This document shows, piece after piece, positions 23,594 through 34,934 of a stretch of DNA of 35,642 bases. Position numbers and translations under genes: made by a program. The stretch covers positions 1-35,642 of the forward strand of contig JAQBYD010000042.1 in the NCBI GenBank assembly GCA_027623315.1, read 5' to 3'. Position 1 is the stretch's first letter. Each line of letters opens with the position of its first letter. The notes below the pieces were generated by a model. The model was not told the origin of the DNA. It was given only the letters and a program-made list of their open reading frames with translations, and did no database searches. This stretch comes from Verrucomicrobiota bacterium (lineage in GTDB: Bacteria > Verrucomicrobiota > Kiritimatiellia > CAJWTS01).

Positions 23594-24865
23594 ATGCTTG
23601 ATATTAAGAGATTGCGGGAAGAATCCGATAGCCTGCGCGGAATTATCGAAGCGCGCGGTGGCCAGCTTGACGGGGTTCTGGATGCCGACCAGAAGCGACG
23701 GCAGCTGCTCAGTGAGGTCGAAGCGCTTAAGGGCGAGCGCAACGCCGTTTCCAAGGAGATCGGGAAACTCAAGAAAGCCGGAGAGGATACCGAGGCGCAG
23801 CAAGCCGAGATGCGCGCGCTGGGTCAGAAGATCAGCGGTCTGGATGATGACGTCCGCGCGGCCGAGGCCGACTTTAATGATCGAATCCTCAGGATTCCCA
23901 ATATACCGCATTCCAGTGTTCCGCTCGGCGCCGATGAGGCGGCCAACGAAGTCGTCCGCGTGCATGGCGAAGCGCGCGCATTCGACTTCAAGCCCGAGAC
24001 GCATATTGAGATCGGAGAACGCCTCGGGCTGTTCGATCTGGCGCGCGCGACAAGAATGACCGGAGCAGGCTTTCCTCTCTTTATCGGCTCCGGTGCCCGC
24101 CTGGAGCGAGGCCTGATCAATTTCATGTTGGATCTACACGTTAAGGAGCACGGATACACGGAGATGTCTCCTCCGTTCGTCGTGAATTCCGATTCCATGA
24201 CCGGTACCGGTCAGCTGCCCAAGATGGCCGAGGATATGTACCGTACCACCGGCGACGATCTCTGGCTGATCCCGACCGCCGAGGTGCCCGTCACGAATTA
24301 TTACCGCGAAGAAGTGATCGAGGCGGATCTGCCGATCTACCTGACGGCCTACACGCCTTGCTTCCGCCGCGAAGCAGGCGCGGCCGGTCGCGACACGCGG
24401 GGGCTGCTGCGCGTTCACCAGTTCGACAAGGTCGAGATGGTCAAGTTCGTCGAACCGGAAACCTCTTACGACGAGTTGGAATCCCTGCTCCTGAATGCGG
24501 AGGACGTCCTGCAGCGCCTCGGCCTGCACTATCGAGTGCTGAACCTCTGTTCAGGCGATATCAGTTTCGCGGCCGCGAAGTGCTACGACATCGAGGTCTG
24601 GGCACCCGGGCAGGACGCATGGCTCGAGGTGTCTTCGTGCAGCAATTTTGAGGACTTCCAGGCGCGCCGCGCAAAGATTCGCTACCGCAATCGCGACGGT
24701 AAGACGCGCTTCGTTCATACGCTGAACGGATCCGGTGTCGCGCTGCCGCGTCTCGTCGTGGCCTTGCTTGAAACCTACCAGCGTGCCGACGGCTCGATCG
24801 AGATCCCCGAAGCCATCGTTCCCTATATGGACGGTGTCACGGTTCTATCTCCTGCCGGGGAGTAG
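23594..24865 (+). CDS. serS: Seryl-tRNA synthetase
   Basis: A 423-residue enzyme of standard length that charges tRNA-Ser. It starts MLDIKRLREESDSLRG, the first strand and long antiparallel coiled-coil arm (about 10-100) that holds the tRNA variable arm. Class II motif 2 is seen in CFRREAGAAGRDTRGLLRVHQFDKVE and motif 3 in LNGSGVALPRLVVALLE; TTGDDLWLIPTAEVP lies in the active-site region. All expected parts are intact. The ATG has GGAGAGG about 16 bases upstream, a loose distance. It is divergent from the pseudo-kinase operon, and a weak TTGACC box at 23491 could serve as its -35. Confidence 0.97.
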   Translation: MLDIKRLREESDSLRGIIEARGGQLDGVLDADQKRRQLLSEVEALKGERNAVSKEIGKLKKAGEDTEAQQAEMRALGQKISGLDDDVRAAEADFNDRILRIPNIPHSSVPLGADEAANEVVRVHGEARAFDFKPETHIEIGERLGLFDLARATRMTGAGFPLFIGSGARLERGLINFMLDLHVKEHGYTEMSPPFVVNSDSMTGTGQLPKMAEDMYRTTGDDLWLIPTAEVPVTNYYREEVIEADLPIYLTAYTPCFRREAGAAGRDTRGLLRVHQFDKVEMVKFVEPETSYDELESLLLNAEDVLQRLGLHYRVLNLCSGDISFAAAKCYDIEVWAPGQDAWLEVSSCSNFEDFQARRAKIRYRNRDGKTRFVHTLNGSGVALPRLVVALLETYQRADGSIEIPEAIVPYMDGVTVLSPAGE

Positions 24866-24929
24866 ACCTGTGCGAAAGAGCTAATTCAGAGGAAGAGCCC
24901 ACGAATCATCGCGGATCGGCGCAGAGGTA

Positions 24930-25032
24930 AGACCGCGGATGACGCCGATGGGCGCGGATTGGTACTGAGGAGACTGTGTTCAGACTGCCCCATCTTGACC
25001 GTATCCGCGCCCATCCGCGTCATCCGCGGTCT
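24930..25032. repeat. 30-bp intergenic inverted repeat
   Basis: Arms at 24930-24959 and 25003-25032 are reverse complements with one mismatch in 30 bases, separated by 43 bases. Each arm is built from GCGGAT-like units (ATCCGCG, CATCCGCG). They lie between serS and tilS on the same strand. I associate such CCGCG-rich repeats with dispersed intergenic elements in several bacterial genomes, but that is memory, not a search. The repeat could fold into a long hairpin and stop or protect transcripts. Confidence 0.85.
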
Positions 25033-25103
25033 CTGGATTCCGGCTATTTGTGTGGGGTCGTGCGATTCGTGGACCCAAACCCGATATAGGTTTGACAGTT
25101 GAC

Positions 25104-26534
25104 GTGATCTCGCAACTCCAACGTCGCGTGTTATCGGCAATCCGGCGTCATGACTTGATCTCTCCCGGAGACCGCGTGCTCGTCGCGGCATCCGGCGGAC
25201 TCGATTCGGTATGCCTGCTTCATCTGCTTCACGGGATGCGGCGTCTCCTGAAGGTGGAAGTGGGGGTCGCACACCTCAATCATCGGTTACGCGGTGAGGC
25301 GTCCGATGAGGACGAACGATTCGTCGAAGCATTATGCCGCGGCCTGAAAGTGCCGTTTCATTCTAGACGTTCCGACGTCATGAAGCTGGCGCGGCGTCGC
25401 GGAATCTCCCTTGAGATGGCTGCGCGCGATGCACGGCGCCGATTCTACGGCGACACGATGCACCGCGAAGGATACGCCGCTACGGCGACCGGACACACGG
25501 CGGACGACCAGGCGGAGACCATCATCATGCGCCTCGCACGCGGAACCGGAACGCGTGGCCTGGGCGCCATCCGACACGTCAGCCGCCAGGGCAGGCTGCG
25601 CCTGATTCGCCCCTTGCGCGACGTGTCGCGCGACGCGCTCGTGCAGTACGCGCTCAAGGAGGGACTCGCGTGGCGCGAGGACTCGTCGAACTCGAACCGG
25701 GCTTTTTCGCGTAATCGCGTTCGGCATGACGTGCTTCCGGTGATCCGCGCAAGTCTCAATCCACGTTTTGCCGAGGCCGCCTGCCGCGCCGGCGACATCC
25801 TGGCGGCGGACGAGGCGTGGCTCGAGGCGCTCTCGGCGCAGATCATCAAGCAGGTTCAGCGCGCGCGGCCGCAAGACGCTGCCGTGCCGGCGCTTTCGGT
25901 AACCGCTCTGCGCGAGCACCCGGTCGCGGCGCAGCGGCGCGTTCTGCGGATCTGGTTGTCGGACGCCGGGGTAGGGGCGCAGCATCTCAACTGGGACCAG
26001 GTCGAGCGGATGCTTGACCTGCTGGCACCACGCCGACGGTCGCGTCGCGCGTCGTTGGCCGGCGACTGGACCGCGGCGCGCGAGGGCGACTTGCTTGTGT
26101 TGCGGCGGTCCGAGCCTACGGATCCGCCGGCCTATCGAGTTCCCGTGCCGGTTCCGGGGGAATGCCGCGTCGAAGCCGCGGGCATTCGCGTCGTGACCTG
26201 GTTTGCTCCCACCGTGGTCCGTGATCGAACTCGTCAGCCGGGACTGCTGCCGGCCCGCGCCTCGGTCAACCCCGCCATGCTGGGGCGTCGTAAGCTCTTC
26301 GTACGCACGTGGCGGGCGGGGGACCGCTTGCGACCGCTGGGTATCGGCGGGACGCGGAAACTGCAGGACATCTTCGTCGACGCCAAGGTCGATCGAAGTG
26401 CAAGGGCCCGGATTCCACTGCTCGCGTGCGGCGGCTGCATTGTCTGGGTCCCCGGTTACCGTATCGCCGAGGAGTGGGCTGTTGCCCCCGGAGGTCCGCA
26501 CGCGCTGCAGATCCTGATCGAGCCCATCTCGTGA
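25104..26534 (+). CDS. tilS: tRNA(Ile)-lysidine synthase
   Basis: An enzyme of about 476 residues that converts the wobble C34 of tRNA-Ile(CAU) to lysidine. The PP-loop ATP motif SGGLDS is at 30-35, followed by VGVAHLNHRLRGEASDEDERFVEALC and ATGHTADDQAETIIMRLARGTGTRGLGAI, both typical of TilS, and by DSSNSNRAFSRNRVRHDVLPVI. The C-terminal domain includes RTWRAGDRLRPLGIGGTRKLQDIFVDAKV, the conserved tRNA-binding segment. The start is uncertain: GTG 25104 is chosen because it gives the usual short N-terminus; TTG 25092 and GTG 25050 are in frame and none has a good ribosome binding site. The gene precedes ftsH, as often seen. Confidence 0.95.
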   Translation: MISQLQRRVLSAIRRHDLISPGDRVLVAASGGLDSVCLLHLLHGMRRLLKVEVGVAHLNHRLRGEASDEDERFVEALCRGLKVPFHSRRSDVMKLARRRGISLEMAARDARRRFYGDTMHREGYAATATGHTADDQAETIIMRLARGTGTRGLGAIRHVSRQGRLRLIRPLRDVSRDALVQYALKEGLAWREDSSNSNRAFSRNRVRHDVLPVIRASLNPRFAEAACRAGDILAADEAWLEALSAQIIKQVQRARPQDAAVPALSVTALREHPVAAQRRVLRIWLSDAGVGAQHLNWDQVERMLDLLAPRRRSRRASLAGDWTAAREGDLLVLRRSEPTDPPAYRVPVPVPGECRVEAAGIRVVTWFAPTVVRDRTRQPGLLPARASVNPAMLGRRKLFVRTWRAGDRLRPLGIGGTRKLQDIFVDAKVDRSARARIPLLACGGCIVWVPGYRIAEEWAVAPGGPHALQILIEPIS

Positions 26535-26643
26535 CGACGGTCTGAACCTTGCTGTAAGCTAGAGCAATGATCCGCGAATAGTTCTCGCGGCGATGCCGGC
26601 ATTGGACCGGTATCTACGTCCGTATCTGCCCGAAAAAGGGACC

Positions 26644-26672
26644 TTGATTTGCAAATGGGCCGAATGTAGCAT
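26644..26672 (+). promoter_or_regulatory. Candidate promoter for the ftsH operon
   Basis: TTGATT (26644-26649), a 17-base spacer and TAGCAT (26667-26672) lie 26 bases before the ftsH start. Each box matches consensus at four of six positions. The ribosome binding site CGGAGA at 26687-26692 would follow directly. Confidence 0.4.
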
Positions 26673-26698
26673 TGTCCATGTTAAATCGGAGATAGAAA

Positions 26699-28784
<2,086 letters not shown>

Positions 28785-28807
<23 letters not shown>

Positions 28808-29705
28808 GGTCGGCAGCGGCGACGCACTGGCGTGGCGCTGTGTCACGCACACGCTCGCTCCCGCGACGCGTCCCCTCGTCATGGGTATCGTGAATGTCAC
28901 TCCGGATTCGTTCTCCGATGGCAACCGCTATCTCGATCCGAACGATGCGATCGCGCACGCCCGGCAACTGATCACAGACGGCGCCGACATCGTCGATATC
29001 GGCGGCGAGTCGACCCGGCCGGGCGCTGAGGCCGTTTCCGAAGCCGCTGAGTTGGAACGGGTCCTGCCCGTGATCGAAGCCATCGCGGCACAGCCCGGGT
29101 CCCCCTCGGGAAACCCGGTGCTGATTTCGATCGATACCACCAAGGCGGCGGTCGCCGAGGCGGCCCTGGCTCGCGGGGCGACCATTATCAATGATGTCTC
29201 GGCGATGACCGCCGATGACCGCATGGTTGCGGTGGCCAGGCAGACCGGTGCCGGCGTCGTGTTGATGCACATGCAGGGCGATCCGCGCACGATGCAGGGC
29301 AATCCCCGCTACGATGACGCCGTGCAGGACGTCACAACCTATCTCTCCCGTCGGATCGACGAGCTTGTCGCGGCGGGCCTGGACCCCGACACGATCGCCG
29401 TCGATCCCGGAATCGGGTTTGGTAAGGATCTCGATCACAACCTGGAACTGCTGGCCGGGATCCCGCAATTGTCAGGGCTTGGGCGTCCCGTGGTGATCGG
29501 TGTGTCGCGCAAAAGCATGATTGGTCGCATCACGGGCCGCGAGGTGGGTGAGCGGTTGGCCGGTAGCCTGGCGCTGCTCGCGTATTGCGTGATGCGCGGT
29601 GCGCATGTTATGCGTGTACATGATGTCCGCGAGTCGGTGGACGCATTGGTGACACTCAAGATGGTTCAAGCCAGGGAGCGCGAGGCTCAGCATGCAGATA
29701 TTTAG
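28785..29705 (+). CDS. folP: Dihydropteroate synthase
   Basis: A 306-residue enzyme that joins p-aminobenzoate to the pterin diphosphate in folate synthesis. Signatures present: MGIVNVTPDSFSDG with the pterin-pocket residues, GADIVDIGGESTRPGA, ISIDTTKAAVAEAAL, IINDVSA, VLMHMQGDPRTMQ, DPGIGFGKDLDHN and IGVSRKSMIGRITG. ATG 28785 is inside the ftsH tail and gives a sensible N-terminus; the frame is open further upstream. The stop lies within cdaA, a 14-base overlap. FolP next to c-di-AMP synthesis is a common arrangement. Confidence 0.97.
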
Positions 29706-30549
29706 CGCGATCGGTATCGGGGGCATTGTTGAAGTGCTCGTGCTGTCGACGATGTTTTACTTCACCTTCATCTTCTTTCGCGGCACACGAAGCGCGCAGA
29801 TGATGCTGGGCCTGATTCTGTTCATGACCGTTTTTATTGCGCTCACCCAACTATTTCACCTGGCCGCCCTGAACTGGCTTCTGAGGCAGCTCTCGGTGTA
29901 TCTCGCCATTGGGGTCTTGATTATCTTTCAGCCGGAGCTGCGGCGTGCGCTGGCTGAACTCGGGAAACCCACGGTGTTCCCCCGGGGCGTCACACGTGAG
30001 TCCGTCGTCGACTCGATCGCGCAAGCGGTCGAACTCCTGGCCAAGCAACGCGTCGGTGCGCTGATCGCGATCGAGCAGGAGATCGGGACGCGCAGCGTGC
30101 AGGAGACCGGTGTGAAGCTGGACAGTCGCGTCACTCCGGAGTTGCTCGCCAGTATCTTTTTTCCACACACACCGTTGCACGATGGCGGCGTCATCATTCG
30201 CGCGAACCGTATGGTCGCGGCCGGTTGTGTGTTTCCGCTGACGCAACGCTCCGAACCGGCGCGTGGCGTGGGCACGCGGCACCGCGCGGCGATGGGGCTC
30301 ACCGAGGAGACGGACGCCGTCGTCGTCGTCGTTTCTGAAGAGACCGGAGCCATCTCGGTTAGTCACGGCGGCAGGCTCAGCAGTGATATCAGGGTCGACC
30401 AATTGCGTCGGTTCCTTAAAGCCCTCGTCGCGCGCGAGGCCGTGGCGGGAAGCGCATGGGAGCGCGCCAAGGAGCAACTTGATCTCACGCCCGGCGGAAT
30501 CGCCAAATCGCAGGCGAGAGAGGGAGCGGAGGCGATCGATGGCGGATAG
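29692..30549 (+). CDS. cdaA: Diadenylate cyclase CdaA
   Basis: A 285-residue membrane enzyme making c-di-AMP from two ATP. Three N-terminal membrane helices lie within residues about 10-85 (EVLVLSTMFYFTFIFF, MMLGLILFMTVFIALT, LSVYLAIGVLIIF), followed by FQPELRRALAELG. The DAC domain has LHDGGVII with D164, G165, G166, where the third position is commonly alanine (DGA), and GTRHRAA at 194-200, with VSEETGAISVSHGGRL after it. The catalytic aspartate and RHR are intact, so activity is likely. It overlaps folP by 14 bases and ybbR by 11. Confidence 0.96.
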   Translation: MQIFSAIGIGGIVEVLVLSTMFYFTFIFFRGTRSAQMMLGLILFMTVFIALTQLFHLAALNWLLRQLSVYLAIGVLIIFQPELRRALAELGKPTVFPRGVTRESVVDSIAQAVELLAKQRVGALIAIEQEIGTRSVQETGVKLDSRVTPELLASIFFPHTPLHDGGVIIRANRMVAAGCVFPLTQRSEPARGVGTRHRAAMGLTEETDAVVVVVSEETGAISVSHGGRLSSDIRVDQLRRFLKALVAREAVAGSAWERAKEQLDLTPGGIAKSQAREGAEAIDGG

Positions 30550-31609
30550 CGTCCATATCGTCAAGCGGGTTCTCTTTGAAAATATCGAACTGAAGGCTCT
30601 TTCCTTTGTGCTGGCGGCCGTTGTGTGGTTCGCGATCCAGGGCGACATTAACAACGAGCGCACGATACGTGACGTGCCGATTCAGCTCCGCCTGGGGCCA
30701 GGGCAAGCCGTTCGCGATCAATCAGACGACGTGGTCAAGGTCACGGTACGCGGATCGCGCAACGATATCATGACCCTCGACCGGGACGCGATGAGCGCCA
30801 TGCTGGACGTGGAGCGCCGTGGACTGGACCCGGACGGCGCGATCGCAATCCGACCACGCGATATTGAGGGCGCGAACAATGCTCGCGTGATTCGAATTCA
30901 ACCGTCGAGCCTGAGGCTTGAACTGACGCGCGAGGCTAACCGCGTGGTTCCGGTGAAAGTCATGGTGGTCGGCGAACCCGATGGTGCCGTCGTGACGACC
31001 GTATCGTGCGACCCATCGGAGGTCACGATTCGCGGCCCGGACATCGAACTGAAGGACGTGGAGGTGGTTCAGACAGAGTTGATCGATATTCGCGGGCGCA
31101 CGCGACCGCTCAGCCGTCGCGTCGCGATCGTGGAGCCAAGCGACCGCTGGGAGGCAACCTTTACCCCTTCGCAAGTGGAGGTCTCCATCCAGATCGAAGA
31201 AGAACGCGCGACGCGTCGTTGGGAGAACGTCGATGTTTCCGTAATCGAACCAGCGGGTCGCACGAACGAGTACGTGATCGAACCCGCTCAGGTCGATGTT
31301 TCGATTACCGGACGTCCCGAGGAGATAGGGCGCGTGCGTGAGGGCGAGGTGCGGATCTTTGCGGACTGCGCGAGTGTGCTGCGCGGGCGAACCAACGATG
31401 TTCTGCTGATCGTGCACGTACCCACGTGGCTGCGTGCCGCCTCGCAAGCAACCCCGTCTAACGTGCAGGTCCGTATCGTGGAACCACCTCCGCCACCACT
31501 CCCGCCACCGCCACCCGCCCCAGCGCCAGACCCAGCCCCAGCCGAAGAGGTCGTGCCGGAGGAGGACGAACCCGCACCGCCTGACCCTGCACTCGAGGTG
31601 CAAGAGTGA
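30539..31609 (+). CDS. ybbR: YbbR-domain protein (CdaR-like regulator of CdaA)
   Basis: A 356-residue protein from ATG 30539, with GAGCGGAGG upstream. One N-terminal membrane helix (LKALSFVLAAVVWFAI, about 20-36) anchors a periplasmic region of repeated YbbR domains, such as VKVTVRGSRNDIMTLD, VTIRGPDIELKDVEVVQTELIDI and VDVSITGRPEEIG. The family protein CdaR binds and modulates CdaA. The last 55 residues are almost only proline, alanine and acidic residues. The gene overlaps cdaA and the TPR gene, so they are made together. Confidence 0.93.
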   Translation: MADSVHIVKRVLFENIELKALSFVLAAVVWFAIQGDINNERTIRDVPIQLRLGPGQAVRDQSDDVVKVTVRGSRNDIMTLDRDAMSAMLDVERRGLDPDGAIAIRPRDIEGANNARVIRIQPSSLRLELTREANRVVPVKVMVVGEPDGAVVTTVSCDPSEVTIRGPDIELKDVEVVQTELIDIRGRTRPLSRRVAIVEPSDRWEATFTPSQVEVSIQIEEERATRRWENVDVSVIEPAGRTNEYVIEPAQVDVSITGRPEEIGRVREGEVRIFADCASVLRGRTNDVLLIVHVPTWLRAASQATPSNVQVRIVEPPPPPLPPPPPAPAPDPAPAEEVVPEEDEPAPPDPALEVQE

Positions 31610-32271
31610 TCACACCGCTTGCGCAAGCACGCGACGTCGCGATGCGCATCGCGATCGCGATGCTGGTAACGTTGCCGGGATCTGCCGTTTTTGCCCAGGA
31701 ACCAAGCGTGCCCGTCGTCGAACCGCCGCACGAACTCGAACGGGCCAGCGTTGAATTGGACGAGGACACCCGCGGTTGGATCGCGCGTGCCAAGGCGCAT
31801 GCGCGTGTTTTGGAGTGGGATGTCGCCGAGTCTCTCTTTCGACGCGCGCATGAGAAATATCCGGAGGACGGATACTTGCAGTTTGCGCTGGGGACCGCAT
31901 TGATTGAGACGCGCAAGCATCGCGAGGCCGTCGAATTGCTGGTGCCGCTTGTGGAGCGATTCCCGAACCATCCGAGCCTGCTCAATAACCTGGCCTGGTT
32001 ATTCGGGAAGACGGAGGACGAGGACATCAAGGATCTGATGCGGGCCAGCGGGTACGCGCAGGCCGCCCTCGTGGCGTCGCCTGACAGCCCGTTGATCTGG
32101 AGTACGGCGACCGAAATCTACTATCGGCGCGGCGAGTTCAAACAGGCCCTTTCGATGGCTGGTATCGCGCTCGAGCTTGCGCGCGGGCTTCGTATTGAGA
32201 ATATCTCCGATTTCGTGGATCTCCAGGAGCGCTGCGCACGCGCGGTGCGCGCGATGGAGATTCTCGAGTAA
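31606..32271 (+). CDS. TPR-repeat exported protein
   Basis: A 221-residue protein starting at GTG 31606, overlapping the ybbR stop by 4 bases. An N-terminal signal peptide (AMRIAIAMLVTLPGSAVFA, cleavage before QEPS) is followed by tetratricopeptide repeats: AKAHARVLEWDVAESLFRRAHEKYPED, LGTALIETRKHREAVELLVPLVERFPN, then LLNNLAWLF and EIYYRRGEFKQALSMAGIALELA. It probably acts in the periplasm as a protein-binding adaptor; the partner is not visible, but its coupling to ybbR and cdaA suggests the envelope. Confidence 0.85.
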   Translation: MITPLAQARDVAMRIAIAMLVTLPGSAVFAQEPSVPVVEPPHELERASVELDEDTRGWIARAKAHARVLEWDVAESLFRRAHEKYPEDGYLQFALGTALIETRKHREAVELLVPLVERFPNHPSLLNNLAWLFGKTEDEDIKDLMRASGYAQAALVASPDSPLIWSTATEIYYRRGEFKQALSMAGIALELARGLRIENISDFVDLQERCARAVRAMEILE

Positions 32272-32372
32272 CTTTGTGCCGCAGGCGAGCGGGATTTTGA
32301 CGTTGTCCGTGCGAGGAGAAGAAGTTACGCTAAGATTCACTCCGCCATAGCGGCGGCAGTCACGGGAGATTC

Positions 32373-34925
32373 ATGGCGCAGAAGACGAATCGCGGAGAAC
32401 GAGATGCGATTAGCGGAGGACGGCAGGCATGGGCCATTGTTCTGGCCACGCTGAGCGTCCTCGCGGGGTTGAGCCAGTGGAGCTACCAGTGGACCGACAT
32501 CAGCGTCCTCGCGGCGCCTGCCCAGAATCCTCCGCATAACTATATCGGCCCGGCGGGCGCGTGGATGGCGTTCGTTCTCCTGATGGGAGTCGGGCTGGCG
32601 TCCTATCTGCTCCCGATCCTCGGACTCCTGATCGCCGTCTGCCTGTGGACACGGCCTTCAGAGCCCATCCGCTCGTATTTGACGTGGGGCTTCGTGTTTC
32701 TGCTCGCCACAAGTATCATTCTTGATCTGCAGAGCGGGCATCTCGAGGTCATCTGCGCGAAGCTGAACATCCAGCCCTTCTCCGGCGGACTGCTTGGCTA
32801 TCTGGTCGCCCAGGGGTTGCTGGTGCGGTTATTCCGGGATGTCGGCGCGATGGTCATCGCGATAGCGCTGCTCGGGGCATCCGTGGCCATGATTGTGGGC
32901 CGACCCGGCATGGTCATGATCGGGGCCGGCCTCTCCGCGCTCGTCGTCTCGGTCGTGCAAAAAGTACGCAACACCGTTTCCGTCCGTGTGGAGGAAGCCC
33001 AGCTTCGACATAACGAGAAAGATGTGCTCGAAGATCGCCGTAAGCGTTTACAGGACACGATTCATCGCAAGGAGCGCGCCACGGCCGGACGCAAAACGTC
33101 CCCGGCATCACGGGAGCCCTTGAAGGACGAGGCGGATGCCGCTTCAAAATTGGGATCGCGCCGCAAGAAGGAGGACGAGGACGCGGTTCAGAAACGTATC
33201 GAAGAGGATGTCGCAGACATCGTTGAGGAGGTGCCTGCGGAACCCGTAGTCGAAGCGCCTGCTCCTGAAAAACCAAAGGGCCCGAAAAAGAAAACGCTCG
33301 CCGAAGTCTTGCGTCCGTCGGCCCGCTCCGGCGATGGTGCGGAGTCGAAAGCCGACACCCCGCAGGCGACATACGAGAGCTACGTGTTGCCTCCGATCGA
33401 GCTGCTGGATACTCCGCCGCCGCCCGGCAAGATCGTGAAGAGCGATCTGGAGCGTGCGGCGCAAGTTCTCGAGGAGACGCTTTCCGAGTTCGGAATCCAA
33501 GCGGAGGTCACCGATGTGCAGCAAGGCCCCGTGGTGACGCGCTACGAGCTGCGCCCGGCACCCGGAATTCGTGTCGAGCGCATCGGTCAGCTCAGCAATA
33601 ATATCGCGCTGGCTCTTAAGGCGACCAGCGTGCGCGTACAGGCACCCGTTCCGGGGAAAGGTGTGGTCGGTATCGAGATCCCCAATAAGAGCTCGGACAT
33701 TGTCTATATTCGCGAGATTATGGACGAAATAGGGACCAAGTTGAAAGCCGACGTGCCGTTGGTGCTGGGGAAGGACGTGACCGGCCAGAATCTTGCCGTG
33801 GACCTCGCCGCCATGCCCCATTTGCTGATCGCCGGTGCTACCGGTTCGGGCAAAACGGTATGCATGAACTCGATTTTGGGTGGGATTCTGATGACGCGCA
33901 CCCCGGAGCAGGTGCGCCTCATGTTAATCGATCCCAAGATCGTGGAGTTCTCGGCCTACAACGCCATTCCACACCTTGTCGTGCCCGTGATTACCGATCC
34001 GAAGAAGGTGGCGATCGGACTGCGCTGGGCGATCATCGAGATGGAAGCCCGCTACAAGATGTTTGCCAAGGTCGGTGTGCGCAACATTAAGTCCTTCAAT
34101 GAGCGTCCTATCATCGAGCAGCAGGATCTTTTCGGCGAGGATGCGGCGGTGCCGGCGAAGAAAGATGAGATCCCTGCACGCGTGCCGTTCATCGTAATCG
34201 TGATCGACGAACTGGCGGACCTTATGCTGGTCGCGCAGTCCGACATCGAGAACTGTATCGCGCGACTCGCGCAACTCTCACGCGCCGTGGGGATTCACAT
34301 GATCATCGCTACACAGCGTCCCTCGGTGAACGTCATCACGGGAACGATCAAGGCCAACTTCCCGGCACGCATCGCGTTCCAGGTGGCACAGAAAGTTGAT
34401 AGCCGCACCATTCTGGACACGATCGGCGCGGAAAAGCTTCTGGGCAAGGGCGATATGCTCTACCACCCGCCCGGTAGCAGCAAGTTGATGAGGATCCAGG
34501 GCGCGATGATTACGGACGAAGAGCTTCGCTCACTGATCGATCACGTCAAAGAGCAGGCCGAGCCATCCTACGAGAATGCCATCCAGGAGAAGATGAAGAG
34601 TTCGCAAGCCTCCGGCGGCGCTCCCGACACGGATGACAGCGACGAGTTGATTGAGCAGGCCGTAGAGATCATCCGCGAGACACAGCGCGCGTCGACATCG
34701 TCGTTGCAACGCCGCCTGCGCATCGGATATACCCGCGCGGCGCGCTTGATGGACGTTCTAGAGGAGAAGGGGATCGTCGGACCCCCGCGCGGTTCCGATC
34801 CACGTGAGATCATGATTGATCTCGATCTCGAGCACGGAATTCCCGGGGCGGAGGCAGAGGAAGAGGCGGAGGAAGAGGCGGAGGAAGAAATCGAAGAGTC
34901 CGCTTCGGAGTCGCCGGTTCTTTGA
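32373..34925 (+). CDS. ftsK: DNA translocase FtsK/SpoIIIE
   Basis: An 850-residue protein that pumps chromosome termini through the division septum. The N-terminus has about four membrane helices within residues 15-205, followed by a charged linker (about 215-335). The motor domain carries the FtsK alpha/beta region QAEVTDVQQGPVVTRYELRPAPG, Walker A GATGSGKT at 488-495, Walker B IVIVIDELADLM, and HMIIATQRPSVNVITG. The gamma DNA-reading winged helix follows (SSLQRRLRIGYTRAARLMDVLEEKGIVGP), and it ends with an acidic tail. The linker is short compared with E. coli FtsK. GGAGATTC lies just before the ATG. Confidence 0.97.
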   Translation: MAQKTNRGERDAISGGRQAWAIVLATLSVLAGLSQWSYQWTDISVLAAPAQNPPHNYIGPAGAWMAFVLLMGVGLASYLLPILGLLIAVCLWTRPSEPIRSYLTWGFVFLLATSIILDLQSGHLEVICAKLNIQPFSGGLLGYLVAQGLLVRLFRDVGAMVIAIALLGASVAMIVGRPGMVMIGAGLSALVVSVVQKVRNTVSVRVEEAQLRHNEKDVLEDRRKRLQDTIHRKERATAGRKTSPASREPLKDEADAASKLGSRRKKEDEDAVQKRIEEDVADIVEEVPAEPVVEAPAPEKPKGPKKKTLAEVLRPSARSGDGAESKADTPQATYESYVLPPIELLDTPPPPGKIVKSDLERAAQVLEETLSEFGIQAEVTDVQQGPVVTRYELRPAPGIRVERIGQLSNNIALALKATSVRVQAPVPGKGVVGIEIPNKSSDIVYIREIMDEIGTKLKADVPLVLGKDVTGQNLAVDLAAMPHLLIAGATGSGKTVCMNSILGGILMTRTPEQVRLMLIDPKIVEFSAYNAIPHLVVPVITDPKKVAIGLRWAIIEMEARYKMFAKVGVRNIKSFNERPIIEQQDLFGEDAAVPAKKDEIPARVPFIVIVIDELADLMLVAQSDIENCIARLAQLSRAVGIHMIIATQRPSVNVITGTIKANFPARIAFQVAQKVDSRTILDTIGAEKLLGKGDMLYHPPGSSKLMRIQGAMITDEELRSLIDHVKEQAEPSYENAIQEKMKSSQASGGAPDTDDSDELIEQAVEIIRETQRASTSSLQRRLRIGYTRAARLMDVLEEKGIVGPPRGSDPREIMIDLDLEHGIPGAEAEEEAEEEAEEEIEESASESPVL
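34848..34890 (+). repeat. Short tandem repeat coding for acidic FtsK tail
   Basis: A 12-base unit (GCGGAGGAAGAG with variants) occurs about three times in tandem near the end of ftsK and codes for A-E-E-E repeats. In-frame copy-number change is possible without loss of the gene. Confidence 0.7.
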
Positions 34926-34934
34926 TCCAAGGCG

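Noticed and set aside
25332..26501. 389-codon open minus-strand frame
   Set aside because: It is antisense to tilS, whose motifs are intact; an artefact of high GC.
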